In this document: positions 21,999 to 31,275 of the stretch, piece by piece | How positions within the stretch are numbered: position 1 is the stretch's first letter | Layout of the letters: each line of letters starts with the position of its first letter | IMG/VR virus record: IMGVR_UViG_3300028581_003708 | Span: 1 to 48,041 of that record | From: a virus | Strand: one strand, 5' to 3' | DNA: 48,041 nt | Translations under genes and position numbers: made by a program | Notes under the pieces: model-generated | The model's database searches: none | The model's input: the letters and a program-made list of their open reading frames with translations, nothing else | Told to the model about the DNA's origin: nothing

Positions 21999-23630
21999 GT
22001 GTTCAGCAGATATCTATCGCATTTTCCAAAAGAATATGAGCCAAGTCAGCAGCAAATTAAACTCATACGTGGTGTAGAAAAAGCTTTCAACAATGGCAAG
22101 AAGTTTGTGATCTGTTGTGCGCCAACAGGCACAGGCAAAAGCTTTCTGGCGAAAACTCTGTCCGGGCTTGGCTCCCGACCCAATGAAACGTTCATCAACA
22201 GTGTCAACACATATGCAGCCTACAAGCAGGACTTTGCCGGTAATTATATTAATGAGGTGGATTGTCTCTCTCAACCACCCTTTGGTACATTTGCACTAAC
22301 AATTACAAAATCTCTGCAAGACCAATACTTGAAACTCTTTCCTGATACTGACATTCTCAAAGGCAAATCTAACTACATTTGTGATGTAGATCCAAATTTT
22401 GATGTGGAGACAGCTCCATGTGTGCTTGTTTCCAAGATAAGGGATGAATGCTGGGAGAAGAATCGCTGCCCGTATTATAATGCCCGCAATCAATCTCTTT
22501 TGTCGAATTTTTCTGTGTTAAATTATAAAATGTTTCTTGCACTGCCTAATCATGTTAAGCGTAAGAATTTTATTATTTGTGATGAGGCTTCTGAACTCGA
22601 AGAAGAATTAGTCAAACGGTTCTCAGCAGAGGTTGTTTATGATCGCTTAAAGCAATACGACATTAGTTTTAGCTCACTCATTACAGATAACAAAGATAAG
22701 ACAAGAGCATGGATTTACGATTTGATTTTTAATGTAAGCGAGCAGATTAATAGCCTTATCAATCGAGTTAATAAAAAACAGCGCACTCTTTCACAACCAG
22801 AAAAAATAAAATTACAATACCTGAAGAATTTACACAATTCTCTTACCATGGTGGACAGTCTGTGGAAAGATTGTGAGTTTGTTATTGATAAAGACAGCAA
22901 GAAGGTAACTATTACACCACTCAAGGCGGACCGTCTTACAAAATTTATCTTTAACCATGCCGATAATGTGTTGCTCATGTCTGCAACAATTATTGACCAT
23001 GTAAATTTTGCTAAAACTCTTGGCATTAAAGACTATGAATATGTGGAAGTGGAAAGCGATTTTAATCCTCAGAAGTCACCAATATATGTTTCATCTCAAA
23101 ATAAATTAAATTACAAAAATCTAACTAACATATTGCCCAACATTTGCGAGCAAATTAAAGTGATAATAGATCATCACAAAACAGAAAAAGGAATAGTTCA
23201 TACACACTCGCGCGACATTACAAATTTCTTAAAGAATAAACTATCAAACAACAAGAGATTTTTATTTCGGGATGATTTGGCAAATAATGAAGCAATCTTA
23301 AGGCAGCATTATGAAGCTGATTTCCCTACCATTCTAGTTTCGCCGTCACTATCTTTTGGTGTGGATTTAAAGGACGATTTGGCCAGATTTCAAATTATTA
23401 TCAAGCTGCCTTTTCCACCATTATCTTCCAAGCGCATTAAAAAATTGTTTGATGTTGATAAGGATTGGTATGAAAACAAGATGCTTAACTCTTTAGTACA
23501 AGCATGTGGCCGCGCAACGCGCAGTAAAAATGATTTCTCAACCACGTACATTCTTGATGGCAACATAGTTAATACGCTCAAACGTACAAAAGATAAGCTG
23601 CCTAAATCTTTTATTGAGCGTATTTGTTAA
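21999..23630 (+). CDS. DinG/XPD-type superfamily 2 helicase
   Basis: A 543-aa helicase starting at GTG. Walker A is CAPTGTGKSF (about residue 40), the DEAH-type box is CDEAS (FIICDEASELEE), then LLMSATII, VHTHSRDIT, LVSPSLSFGVDL and the C-terminal QACGRATRSKND. This is the Rad3/XPD/DinG set. Cysteines in the region between Walker A and the DEAS box (CDVDP, CVLVSKIRDECWEKNRCPYY) could ligate the iron-sulphur cluster of this family. The likely role is in replication or repair; T4 itself has no close equivalent. The GTG start is supported by TATAAT at the right distance and by lack of a nearby ATG. Confidence 0.82.
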   Translation: MFSRYLSHFPKEYEPSQQQIKLIRGVEKAFNNGKKFVICCAPTGTGKSFLAKTLSGLGSRPNETFINSVNTYAAYKQDFAGNYINEVDCLSQPPFGTFALTITKSLQDQYLKLFPDTDILKGKSNYICDVDPNFDVETAPCVLVSKIRDECWEKNRCPYYNARNQSLLSNFSVLNYKMFLALPNHVKRKNFIICDEASELEEELVKRFSAEVVYDRLKQYDISFSSLITDNKDKTRAWIYDLIFNVSEQINSLINRVNKKQRTLSQPEKIKLQYLKNLHNSLTMVDSLWKDCEFVIDKDSKKVTITPLKADRLTKFIFNHADNVLLMSATIIDHVNFAKTLGIKDYEYVEVESDFNPQKSPIYVSSQNKLNYKNLTNILPNICEQIKVIIDHHKTEKGIVHTHSRDITNFLKNKLSNNKRFLFRDDLANNEAILRQHYEADFPTILVSPSLSFGVDLKDDLARFQIIIKLPFPPLSSKRIKKLFDVDKDWYENKMLNSLVQACGRATRSKNDFSTTYILDGNIVNTLKRTKDKLPKSFIERIC

Positions 23631-23636
23631 TAAATA
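23629..23636 (+). promoter_or_regulatory. Late-type box AATAAATA, 5 nt before GTG 23642
   Basis: Overlaps the end of the helicase gene. The 5-nt rule chooses GTG 23642 over an in-frame TTG at 23624 as the gp15 start. Confidence 0.5.
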
Positions 23637-23641
23637 TAATA

Positions 23642-24454
23642 GTGAAACTAGAAACATTTCATTTTGAGATAAAAGACTTAATAACTCAGTTTGTTGCTGC
23701 ATTTGATGACATTATTATCAAGCGTTACGACAAGAACCGCATTCCACAAAACAAAGTGCAAGTAAGGTATGTATATGCACCAAAAGAGCGGGTATTGTAT
23801 GACATTGTTAACAAATCACAAAATTTAACTGTGCCAGTTGTATCAGTGTGCATAACAAACATTGCACGAGATGAGGAACGTGTTTTCAATAAAACTAGCG
23901 GCTTCTATCTTACCAGAGGTGCAACAGAAACTGCTACAAGCGCCACCTCACAATATTACAGGACTCCTGTGCCCGTTAACATTGGTGTATCCATGTCCAT
24001 TGTAACAAAGTTTCAATCTGACATGGATCAAATCATTTCAAATTTTGTTCCATATAACAATCCATACATTATCATCTCTTGGAAGATACCCTACTCAATA
24101 ATACCCAACGGGTTTGACATACCACAAGAGATACGCAGCGAGGTGCTGTGGGATGGAGGAGTGAACCTCACATATCCAACTGATATGCAGTCTAATGAGA
24201 AATATCGTATAATTGGCGACACATCATTCATTATCAAAGGATGGCTGTTCCCTTACATGCAGAATCCTGTGGGTAACATTTATTTTATCAACAGCAACTT
24301 CCAGGCCGCATCAATACTAACAGATTATGACACCCTCACAGGTAACACATACATGTATCCCGCTAGCACAGGGCTAGTGAGCGACACAGAAACCGTTTCC
24401 ATATCTGGCACACCACAATACACTAACATTGATTCTGGCACATCATTTTCTTAA
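23642..24454 (+). CDS. 15: Tail completion/sheath stabiliser, gp15-like
   Basis: A 270-aa protein matching T4 gp15 (272 aa) in layout: ETFHFEIKDLITQFVAAFDDIIIKR at the start, VQVRYVYAPKER, PVVSVCITNIARDEER, YYRTPVPVNIGVSMSIVTKFQSDMDQIISNFVPYNNP and a final domain with FIIKGWLFPYM. gp15 caps the tail tube and sheath and joins tail to head. It precedes the portal gene, as expected in a head-neck block. The GTG start is inferred from the upstream box; an in-frame TTG lies 18 nt upstream. Confidence 0.82.
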   Translation: MKLETFHFEIKDLITQFVAAFDDIIIKRYDKNRIPQNKVQVRYVYAPKERVLYDIVNKSQNLTVPVVSVCITNIARDEERVFNKTSGFYLTRGATETATSATSQYYRTPVPVNIGVSMSIVTKFQSDMDQIISNFVPYNNPYIIISWKIPYSIIPNGFDIPQEIRSEVLWDGGVNLTYPTDMQSNEKYRIIGDTSFIIKGWLFPYMQNPVGNIYFINSNFQAASILTDYDTLTGNTYMYPASTGLVSDTETVSISGTPQYTNIDSGTSFS

Positions 24455-24491
24455 TAAATGAACAATTACAGTTTAAGTTTAGAATAGTGCA

Positions 24492-24499
24492 TATAAATA
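24492..24499 (+). promoter_or_regulatory. Late promoter TATAAATA before gp20
   Basis: Perfect T4 late consensus, 12 nt before the portal ATG; predicted leader about 7 nt. Confidence 0.65.
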
Positions 24500-24511
24500 T
24501 AATAAATCCAT

Positions 24512-26317
24512 ATGGCCAACCAAGAATCTAACAGAGAGAGTACATTCGGCAGAGATTTGATGAAATACATATCATCTAAACTACCCTACCAATCTCTCAA
24601 TATTGAAGACAGGATCAACTCGCTCAATCCAAAATACGAAGATTTTTTTGACAAAGGCACACATCGTGAAGAAGCCCTGTCAAGGCAATCCATCTCTTCT
24701 TCACTTGCATTCACAGATGATCTGTACGCTAATGTAATTCAGAACAAAGACTATCATAACTACATGTATGCCAACTTGCAGCCTGACAAAGGCCGCCGGC
24801 TCATGGATTACAGAGTAATGGCTGCATTCTCAGAAGTTGCCGATGCATTAGATGAAATATGTGATGAGTTTATAAACAAGGATGACAATGGTGAAATTGT
24901 CAAGCTCAAGATGAAAGCCGATTCACTCTCTGAAGAGCAAAAAGAGAAGCTTAAGAAAGAATTTCAAAAATATATAGGTTATTTTGATCTGGAGAACAAA
25001 GGATGGGAATACCTGAGACAGCTGTTAGTTGATTCAGAAGTATACTTTGAGCACATTGTTCATAAGAAATACCCTCAAGAAGGCATTCTGGGTGTTGTTG
25101 CTATTCCACCAGATCTCATAGATCCTATCTTTGAGAATGTGCAAAATCAAATTGTCAGAGGTTATCTGTTGCGCAAGAATATTTACGATTCAAAGAATCC
25201 TGGTAAAGTTTCAAAAGTGGAGCTTGTGCCCATGGATGTGAATCAAGTCACATACATCAATTCAGGCATATGGAATGAATCAAAGACTTTGAGACTACCG
25301 TTCATTGAGAACGCCAGAAGAGCTTACAGACAACTATCACTTATAGAAGATGCCATTGTAATTTATCGCTTGGTCCGAGCACCAGAGCGTTTGGTTTTTA
25401 ATGTGGATGTGGGTAACATGCCCCCGCCCAAAGCAGAGGCATATTTGCGCAAACTAATGACAAATTACTGGTCCAAGAGAACTTATGATGCCGACCAGGG
25501 TGCATCTGTGCAGAAGTTTAATCCACAATCCATGCTGGATAGCTTCTGGTTTGCCAAGCGCGCTGGCAGTGAAGGCACAACTGTGACTCAATTGCCTGGT
25601 GGTGCAAATCTCGGTGAATTGACTGACTTGATGTATTTTGTACAGAAACTTTACAAATCGCTCAAAGTGCCTGTGACGCGTCTGAATGCAGAAGATGTGT
25701 TCAAGGATGGCACAGATATTCTTCGCGAAGAATTGAAATTCGCGCGATTCATCATTCGCCAGCAACAGCGCTTCGCCACAGGTCTCAAGAACGGATTCAT
25801 CACACATTTAAAGCTGAAGAAACTTTGGGAGGAATATAACCTTCGAGAAGCTGAAGTGGATATCACTCTCAATGTGCCAACAAACTTCTATGAGCTCAGA
25901 GAAAATCAAAAATTCCAGCTCAAAGCTGAAAACTTTAATTCCATCACACAAAGTGATCTTGTTTCAAAGACTTATGCACAGAAGAAATATCTTGGCTGGA
26001 CAGATACAGATCTCATGGCTAACAGAGAATTTTTGAGAAAAGACAGACAACTGCTTTGGGAATTAGACCAAATTACAAACAGTGGACCAAATTGGAGAGA
26101 GCTGGGAGCTGTGGCACCTGGTCAAGGGCCTGAGGCAGGTGCTAGCGCGGCAGGCGGAGGAGCCGCAGGTGGTGGTGGGTCAAGATTGCCTCCAGAATTT
26201 GGCCCAGGGCCTGGTGGTGCTGCAGGTGAAGCAGGCGCAGAAGCGCCAGCAGCTGGTGGAGGTGCAGCTTCTGGGAGTGCACCTACGGGAGGTGAAACTG
26301 CTACTCCCGCGGCATAA
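24512..26317 (+). CDS. 20: Portal vertex protein gp20
   Basis: A 601-aa T4-type portal. The dodecameric portal nucleates the prohead, is the channel for DNA packaging and binds the neck. Typical segments: RLMDYRVMAAFSEVADALDEICDEF, VYFEHIVHKKYPQEGILGVVAIPPDLIDPI, SIWNESKTLRLPFIENARRAYRQLSLIEDAIVIYR-type region, and PGGANLGELTDLMYFVQKLYKSLKVPVTRL. Length is slightly greater than T4 gp20 because of a C-terminal Gly/Ala-rich tail (about 65 residues, residues 530-601) that is probably disordered. No frameshift or intein. Confidence 0.95.
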   Translation: MANQESNRESTFGRDLMKYISSKLPYQSLNIEDRINSLNPKYEDFFDKGTHREEALSRQSISSSLAFTDDLYANVIQNKDYHNYMYANLQPDKGRRLMDYRVMAAFSEVADALDEICDEFINKDDNGEIVKLKMKADSLSEEQKEKLKKEFQKYIGYFDLENKGWEYLRQLLVDSEVYFEHIVHKKYPQEGILGVVAIPPDLIDPIFENVQNQIVRGYLLRKNIYDSKNPGKVSKVELVPMDVNQVTYINSGIWNESKTLRLPFIENARRAYRQLSLIEDAIVIYRLVRAPERLVFNVDVGNMPPPKAEAYLRKLMTNYWSKRTYDADQGASVQKFNPQSMLDSFWFAKRAGSEGTTVTQLPGGANLGELTDLMYFVQKLYKSLKVPVTRLNAEDVFKDGTDILREELKFARFIIRQQQRFATGLKNGFITHLKLKKLWEEYNLREAEVDITLNVPTNFYELRENQKFQLKAENFNSITQSDLVSKTYAQKKYLGWTDTDLMANREFLRKDRQLLWELDQITNSGPNWRELGAVAPGQGPEAGASAAGGGAAGGGGSRLPPEFGPGPGGAAGEAGAEAPAAGGGAASGSAPTGGETATPAA

Positions 26318-26330
26318 ACCGCTTAAATAA

Positions 26331-26338
26331 ATTAAATA
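26331..26338 (+). promoter_or_regulatory. Late-type box ATTAAATA, 6 nt before ATG 26345
   Basis: Short gap after the portal gene; a late-type variant 6 nt from the neck-protein start. Confidence 0.35.
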
Positions 26339-26344
26339 ATATAT

Positions 26345-27421
26345 ATGGACTGCACTGCAATAACGCCTATAACAGCGTTTCAAAGTACTAATCTTAGTAG
26401 CAAGATAGACTCATTCTCACGTCTTGGTGATAGGATTACACGCAGTCTTGGTGCTCCCTTAATTAACCTGGAACTACATCATGATCAATTGTTTGAGAAC
26501 ATTTCTATATCATGCGAAATGTTTGCAAGATATGCAGGCTACACAGAAGAAATTTTAGTGTTTGACTCAGATTTATATGTGGACGGCAAGGGCATTAGAT
26601 TGGATGAATTGTTCAGCATTACACCATTTTTTAACAAAACAAATACACCATCAAAGACGGTTTATGCTGCAACGTCTTCTATTAACAGCAACATATTCAA
26701 TGCATCAACAACCTTATCAAGCACATATGCAGATGGAATTTTTAAGAATCAAATTTTAACCACATCAAACTATTTGAGTGTAATTAACTTTAACGGTACA
26801 CTTGCACAATACTTCAACCCGTCTTCCAATAGTCAAGACAGGTATGTGAACAGCTTTGACTATGATGCCATGGAGTACAGAAAAGTAATTGATGTTATAG
26901 ATTTTGAAGAAGGCAGTTCTTCTGGTGTGAACACTTTGTTTACAATTGAACAAACACTTGCACAGCAAACATATTTTAGCTACGCCATGGGCAACTATGG
27001 CTTCGATCTCATCAGCTGGTACACATTGAAGAACTGGATGGAAATTCGCGAAAAATTACTTGCAACACGCAGGTATTACACATTTGATGACAGAACTCAA
27101 TGTCTAGTTTTTTATCCACCACCGCGCACACCTGGATCAGGCAGCCGCTTCTATGGTGCCATGCCATGCTATGTGGAACGGCCTCTGAGAGACATCATTA
27201 AAGAGCCCTGGGTGTATCAGTATGCGCTGGCATTAAGTAAGATTACAGTGGGCAATGTGCGCGGTAAATACACAGGCACAACACTGTTTGGTGGTGGTCA
27301 AATCAATTACACAGATCTTCTTTCACAAGGCCTTGCAGAAAAAGAAAGACTGGAACAGAAGCTGTATGAAGGTGCACCAGGGTTGGGTGCAGCTGCACCA
27401 CCTCAATTCTTTGTTGGATAA
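26345..27421 (+). CDS. Neck protein (gp13-like)
   Basis: A 358-aa structural protein between portal and gp4. The C-terminal block WVYQYALALSKITVGNVRGKYTG followed by GGGQINYTDLLSQGLAEKERLEQKLYEG resembles the C-terminal region of neck/head-completion proteins of marine T4-like phages, annotated as gp13. The N-terminal 200 residues are beta-rich and Asn/Ser-rich. The position between portal and gp4 fits a connector that joins after DNA packaging. A gp14 counterpart was not seen. The stop codon and the next ATG overlap (TAATG). Confidence 0.6.
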   Translation: MDCTAITPITAFQSTNLSSKIDSFSRLGDRITRSLGAPLINLELHHDQLFENISISCEMFARYAGYTEEILVFDSDLYVDGKGIRLDELFSITPFFNKTNTPSKTVYAATSSINSNIFNASTTLSSTYADGIFKNQILTTSNYLSVINFNGTLAQYFNPSSNSQDRYVNSFDYDAMEYRKVIDVIDFEEGSSSGVNTLFTIEQTLAQQTYFSYAMGNYGFDLISWYTLKNWMEIREKLLATRRYYTFDDRTQCLVFYPPPRTPGSGSRFYGAMPCYVERPLRDIIKEPWVYQYALALSKITVGNVRGKYTGTTLFGGGQINYTDLLSQGLAEKERLEQKLYEGAPGLGAAAPPQFFVG

Positions 27422-27879
27422 TGATTCCATTAAACAAAACAGACAAATACAGACAAGGTCTGTACAGGCCCAGAAATGCATCAAAATACATAGGGCGCAA
27501 TCCACCGGTGTACAGATCTGGTTGGGAGTTGAAGTTTTTTAGATGGTGCGATGACAATACCAATGTGCTTGAATGGGCCAGTGAAGCCATCATCATACCA
27601 TACATCAATCCCATTGATGGTAAGGCTCACAGATACATCACTGATGGTGTTGTAGTTATAAAGGAAACAGACAAGGTTAGCAAATACATCATTGAAATAA
27701 AACCAAGCAATCAGTTGATACAACCTGTTACAGGAAAAAAGAAGAATAGTACTGTCATTTATGAAAATAAGCGATACATACAGAATATGGCGAAATGGGA
27801 AGCTGCTAAAAAATGGTGTGACAAAAGGAATTACAAATTCTTGATTTTGACAGAAAAAGAATTAGGTCTAAATAAATAG
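27421..27879 (+). CDS. 4: Head completion protein gp4
   Basis: A 152-aa match to T4 gp4, which completes the head before tail joining. Diagnostic residues: NASKYIGRNPPVYRSGWELKFFRWCD, NVLEWASEAIIIPYINPIDGKAHRY and KYIIEIKPSNQ. The E, the D of ITDGVVVI and the EIK resemble a restriction-like nuclease core, and T4 gp4 has been suggested to act as a nuclease trimming DNA ends. Its start overlaps the preceding stop by one base. Confidence 0.9.
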   Translation: MIPLNKTDKYRQGLYRPRNASKYIGRNPPVYRSGWELKFFRWCDDNTNVLEWASEAIIIPYINPIDGKAHRYITDGVVVIKETDKVSKYIIEIKPSNQLIQPVTGKKKNSTVIYENKRYIQNMAKWEAAKKWCDKRNYKFLILTEKELGLNK

Positions 27880-27889
27880 ACATCTATTT

Positions 27890-27897
27890 AATAAATA
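27890..27897 (+). promoter_or_regulatory. Late-type box AATAAATA, 5 nt before gp21 ATG
   Basis: The 5-nt gap places the predicted +1 on the A of the prohead protease start codon. Confidence 0.55.
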
Positions 27898-27902
27898 ATA
27901 TT

Positions 27903-28574
27903 ATGGCTTTACGTCTATTAGTCGAAACACCAGCTCCAGAGGAACAGTTCGAATACATCCTGGAAGAGAAAAATTCCAAAGGGCCTGCGCGCCTTTACAT
28001 TCAAGGCCCTTACATGGTTTGCAATGAAGTGAACAAGAATCAAAGGATTTATGAGAAGACGGACATGGAACGTGAAGTGAACCGTTACATCAAGGAAATG
28101 GTCAATTCAAAACGCTCCATGGGTGAATTGAATCATCCCACCTCTGCAGAAGTGAATCTCGAAAGAGCTTGTCACATTGTGACAAATTTAAAAACTGAAG
28201 GCAATTATGTCATAGGCAAATCACAAGTGCTGTCCACTCCCATGGGTCAAATTGTGCGTTCTCTTATCAATGACGGTGTTAAAGTGGGAATGTCCAGTCG
28301 TGCTCTTGGCAAATTAAATGAAGAAGCAGGTGGTGTGAACCGTGTCACTGACATGCGCTTGATTGCCATTGATTGTGTTGCTGATCCATCGTGCCCCAAA
28401 GCGTTTGTCAATGGCATTCTGGAAAGCAAGCAGTATGTGCTTGCTGCTGATGGCCAGCTTGAAGAAGTGTTTGAACGCTTTGAAAACACTCTCAAAACAT
28501 TGCCTGGCAGAGAAGTGCAAGCATATCTTAAAGAACAAATTCTTTCCTTCTTTAAACATCTCAAGGCAAATTAA
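27903..28574 (+). CDS. 21: Prohead core protease gp21
   Basis: A 223-aa serine protease of the T4 gp21 type, which cleaves scaffold, capsid and internal proteins at (L/I)-x-E sites during head maturation. Visible are GELNHP (His78) and GMSSRA (Ser131 or Ser132) of the catalytic machinery and MRLIAIDCVADPSCPKAFVNG. The N-terminus contains LLVE and YILE, likely self-cleavage sites. Its presence is the basis for reading LLE|G-type sites in the putative cargo proteins of this window. Length is close to T4 gp21. Confidence 0.93.
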   Translation: MALRLLVETPAPEEQFEYILEEKNSKGPARLYIQGPYMVCNEVNKNQRIYEKTDMEREVNRYIKEMVNSKRSMGELNHPTSAEVNLERACHIVTNLKTEGNYVIGKSQVLSTPMGQIVRSLINDGVKVGMSSRALGKLNEEAGGVNRVTDMRLIAIDCVADPSCPKAFVNGILESKQYVLAADGQLEEVFERFENTLKTLPGREVQAYLKEQILSFFKHLKAN

Positions 28575-28608
28575 GTATGAAAAACAAGAAGAAAACAATC
28601 AAAGGCAA

Positions 28609-28616
28609 GATAAATA
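28609..28616 (+). promoter_or_regulatory. Late-type box GATAAATA, 5 nt before ATG 28622
   Basis: Chooses the start at 28622 rather than an in-frame ATG at 28577. Confidence 0.5.
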
Positions 28617-28621
28617 ATAAC

Positions 28622-28792
28622 ATGGCCAAGAAAGCTGTTAAAAGCAAAATTAATGAGAGTTCAGAAATAATTAAGTTTTTACGCTCAATTTCCCAGAAAA
28701 ATTATTCCGAGGCCAATAAATACTTACAGAACGTCATTGAATCGAAGCTCAAAGCCAAGATGACTGACGCTCTAAAAGAGAAAATTTTTTAA
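28622..28792 (+). CDS. Prohead core protein, gp67/68-like
   Basis: A 56-aa helical basic protein (SEIIKFLRSISQKNYSEANK, YLQNVIESKLKAKMTDALKE) between gp21 and gp22. Small prohead-core proteins lie near these genes in T4-like phages (gp67, gp68), and the layout FLRSI-x-KNY-x-EANKYL is what I recall from marine relatives. An upstream in-frame ATG at 28577 would add 15 lysine-rich residues; the late-type box favours 28622. It is followed 1 nt later by gp22. Confidence 0.65.
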   Translation: MAKKAVKSKINESSEIIKFLRSISQKNYSEANKYLQNVIESKLKAKMTDALKEKIF

Positions 28793-28793
28793 T

Positions 28794-29681
28794 ATGGAAA
28801 ACAACAATATATCAAGTGTTCTTAGAGAAGCAACCAAAGACATTCTCACAGAGGATGTGCTCAAGGAAATCGAAGCCGCTTTTAACAACACAGTAAATGA
28901 AAGAGTACAATTGCACGTTGAAAAAGCTTTATCAGAGCAAGACACAGATTATTCAAAAAAGCTGGAAACACTCATTGAAGCTATTGACACTGATCATACA
29001 GATAAGCTCAAAAAAGTTGTTGAAGCTATTGATGCTGATCGTGCTGAAAAGCTTAAGACTGTTGTTGAAAAATATGAGACAGCGCTGAACAATGAAGCTG
29101 CTGCATTTAAATCTTCCATGGTGGACAAAGTGAGCAAGTTCCTCGATATTTATATTGATGAGAAATTACCCACTGCTGCCATTAATGAAGCTGTGAAGAA
29201 TAAGAGAGCTGTTGCGCTTCTCGAAGATCTTCGCAAGGTTCTTTCAGTAGACATGATTCTCGCGAAAGATAACATCCGCGATGCCATTGTTGATGGAAAG
29301 ACAAAAATTGATGAAGCTGCTAGTCAGCTTGAAGCCGCTAATAAGCAGGTTGCAAAGTTAACTGATGAGAATGCTAAGTTAGCTTCTAAGGTCGTCTTAG
29401 AAGGTAAAATATCAGATCTCGATGAAGACAGAAGGGCTTACATGAAGAAAATGTTCAATGGCAAGTCATCTGAGTTCATCAAAGAGAACTTTGATTACAC
29501 ACTCAATTTATTTGAGAAAACTGAAGAAGAGCGTCTTTCTAATCTTAAGACAGAAGCCGTGACAGAATCTGTAACAACCAATGTTGACAGACCTGTTATT
29601 GAAGAATCAGCTTCTGATCTCATTCATGAAGAACCCTCACCCGCGTTTGGTTTCTACATGAATGAGCTTAAAAAATACTAA
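28794..29681 (+). CDS. 22: Prohead scaffold protein gp22
   Basis: A 295-aa, highly charged, helical protein in the scaffold position between the protease and capsid genes. The N-terminus has VLREATKDILTED, with LTE|D as a gp21 site. Residues 56-97 contain about three 15-residue repeats (KLETLIEAIDTDHTD, KLKKVVEAIDADRAE, KLKTVVEKYE...), a coiled-coil-like spacer. The C-terminal end, EEPSPAFGFYMNELKKY, is the type that contacts the shell protein. In T4, gp22 is degraded to peptides after assembly. Confidence 0.88.
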   Translation: MENNNISSVLREATKDILTEDVLKEIEAAFNNTVNERVQLHVEKALSEQDTDYSKKLETLIEAIDTDHTDKLKKVVEAIDADRAEKLKTVVEKYETALNNEAAAFKSSMVDKVSKFLDIYIDEKLPTAAINEAVKNKRAVALLEDLRKVLSVDMILAKDNIRDAIVDGKTKIDEAASQLEAANKQVAKLTDENAKLASKVVLEGKISDLDEDRRAYMKKMFNGKSSEFIKENFDYTLNLFEKTEEERLSNLKTEAVTESVTTNVDRPVIEESASDLIHEEPSPAFGFYMNELKKY

Positions 29682-29704
29682 TTTTTTAACAAAGATTTAA
29701 TTGA

Positions 29705-29716
29705 GGGCTTAAGCCC
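29705..29716 (+). other. Palindrome upstream of gp23
   Basis: GGGCTTAAGCCC is a perfect 12-bp palindrome in the 85-nt gap between gp22 and gp23; as RNA it gives only a 4-bp stem, and no T-run follows. It may weaken readthrough from gp22 or be chance. Confidence 0.35.
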
Positions 29717-29726
29717 CTGAATAGTT

Positions 29727-29734
29727 TATAAAAA
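29727..29734 (+). promoter_or_regulatory. Late-type box TATAAAAA before gp23
   Basis: One mismatch to TATAAATA. The gap to the gp23 ATG is 32 nt, so unlike most late genes here the capsid gene would have a leader of about 27 nt, which contains a weak AGGA (29751-29754) 12 nt before the start. Confidence 0.5.
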
Positions 29735-29766
29735 GGTCGACAAGTTACATAGGAAATTATTAATAT

Positions 29767-31275
29767 ATGTCAAAACAAATTCGTCCTACACAGGCTTACA
29801 TCGATGAGTCGCGTGCCAAAGTATTGCTCGAAAAATGGGGTCCAGTATTGGATTACTCTTCGAACAATGTGGCACCGATTGAAGATGATCATACACGTTT
29901 GAACACCGCCATCCTTTTGGAAAACCAAGAGAAGTGGTGTTTTGAAGCTAATCAGTCAGGTGGTTCATCCACACTAGGAAACGGTGTTTTTGCTGGCGGA
30001 TCGGTTTATCCCGGTTCACAAGGCAATCAATTCCCTTCCCAGAATGACAGTGCTTATGCTCCAAACGATGCACGTCTCCCTAAGATCCTCATCCCCATGA
30101 TCCGCCGTACGTTCCCTGAGTTGATCACTAACGAAATCGTTGGTGTTCAGCCCATGAGCGGTCCTGTAGGTCTCGCTTTTGCTCTACGTTATAAGTACGA
30201 AGGTACTGCTCTTGGTAGCACAAACGGCAGAGGATCAGATGGTTCATTAACCAATGGTTCATTTGCTGGTGGTCCGCAACATCAGTCTTCTGGTGCCGAA
30301 TTAGGTTACCAATACCTAGATTCTCGCTTTACTGGCGTTTCATCGTCTGCCCTCTCGGGTAACGATTTCTTCTCCATAAAAGCTCAGGATCGAGGTGTTG
30401 CTCAGTTGCTAGCCAACTTTGAGTTAACCTCCAACATTCCCCAGGTCGTAGTTAGCTTCGAAAAGACAGCCGTTGAGGCTGGTACTCGTAGGCTCGCTGC
30501 CCGCTGGTCTGTTGAACTCGAGCAGGATCTTAAGAACATGAACGGCATTGATATCGATACCGAACTCACCAACGCCATGTCGTATGAGTTGCAGGCCGAA
30601 ATCGACCGTGAAATGATCATTCGTATGATCCAAACAGCCCTAAACGCTGGCTTAGGAACAGGCTTCTCAGTCTGGTCCCCTGCCTCCGCAGATGGCCGTT
30701 GGCTCGTTGAGCGCAATCGCGACTTCTATCAGAGACTAATTGTTGAGGCTAACAGAATTGCTGTTCGTAACCGCCGTGGTTCGGCAAATTTCATTGTGGC
30801 AACACCTCGTGTGTGCGCCATTCTTGAGATGCTGCCCGAATTCCAGTGGGTTCCGGTACAGGGTAATGTTAACACTCAGCCCGTTGGCGTTGCCAAGGTA
30901 GGTTCACTTGCTGGTCGGTTTAACGTATACCGCGATACACGTACAGAAGCACAGGCTGAAGCCCACGCCGGAGGAAACTTCGGCGGTGACGGTGGGTTCC
31001 CCACCGGTACAACGCGCTCAGGCCCTCGTCTCGAGTACGCTCTCCTTGGTTACAAGGGTCCGGAATTCTACGACACTGGTATCATCTATTGTCCGTACAT
31101 TCCGGTAATGGTTCAGAGAACTATTGGTCCTAATGATTTTGCTCCTAGAGTCGGTCTATTAACACGTTATGGTGTGGTAGACAACATCTTCGGCGCAAAT
31201 CTTTACTACCATGTAATTATCTTGACCGGTCTCGGTGTTGCGTTCCAGCCTGGAACACAATCAGTCTACTTCTAA
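29767..31275 (+). CDS. 23: Major capsid protein gp23
   Basis: A 502-aa T4-type major capsid protein (HK97 fold). Typical segments: PMIRRTFPELITNEIVGVQP, MSGPVGLAFALRYKY, ARWSVELEQDLKNMNGID, YELQAEIDREMIIRMI and YKGPEFYDTGIIYCPYIPV. A removable N-terminus (about 60 residues) has LLEKWGPVL and LLENQEKWCFE, with maturation cleavage most likely after one of these glutamates. Residues 86-106, just after the cleavage region, are the segment copied in the small protein at 2440. Codon use is richer in C-ending codons than the rest of the window, as expected for the most highly expressed protein. Confidence 0.97.
   Translation: MSKQIRPTQAYIDESRAKVLLEKWGPVLDYSSNNVAPIEDDHTRLNTAILLENQEKWCFEANQSGGSSTLGNGVFAGGSVYPGSQGNQFPSQNDSAYAPNDARLPKILIPMIRRTFPELITNEIVGVQPMSGPVGLAFALRYKYEGTALGSTNGRGSDGSLTNGSFAGGPQHQSSGAELGYQYLDSRFTGVSSSALSGNDFFSIKAQDRGVAQLLANFELTSNIPQVVVSFEKTAVEAGTRRLAARWSVELEQDLKNMNGIDIDTELTNAMSYELQAEIDREMIIRMIQTALNAGLGTGFSVWSPASADGRWLVERNRDFYQRLIVEANRIAVRNRRGSANFIVATPRVCAILEMLPEFQWVPVQGNVNTQPVGVAKVGSLAGRFNVYRDTRTEAQAEAHAGGNFGGDGGFPTGTTRSGPRLEYALLGYKGPEFYDTGIIYCPYIPVMVQRTIGPNDFAPRVGLLTRYGVVDNIFGANLYYHVIILTGLGVAFQPGTQSVYF

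Noticed and set aside
29705-29716. Palindrome GGGCTTAAGCCC as a terminator
   Set aside because: The RNA stem would be only 4 bp with no following U-run, and gp23 is expected to receive transcription from upstream.
30402-30716. Antisense frames within gp23
   Set aside because: They are shadows of the strongly biased gp23 codons with no promoter or start context.
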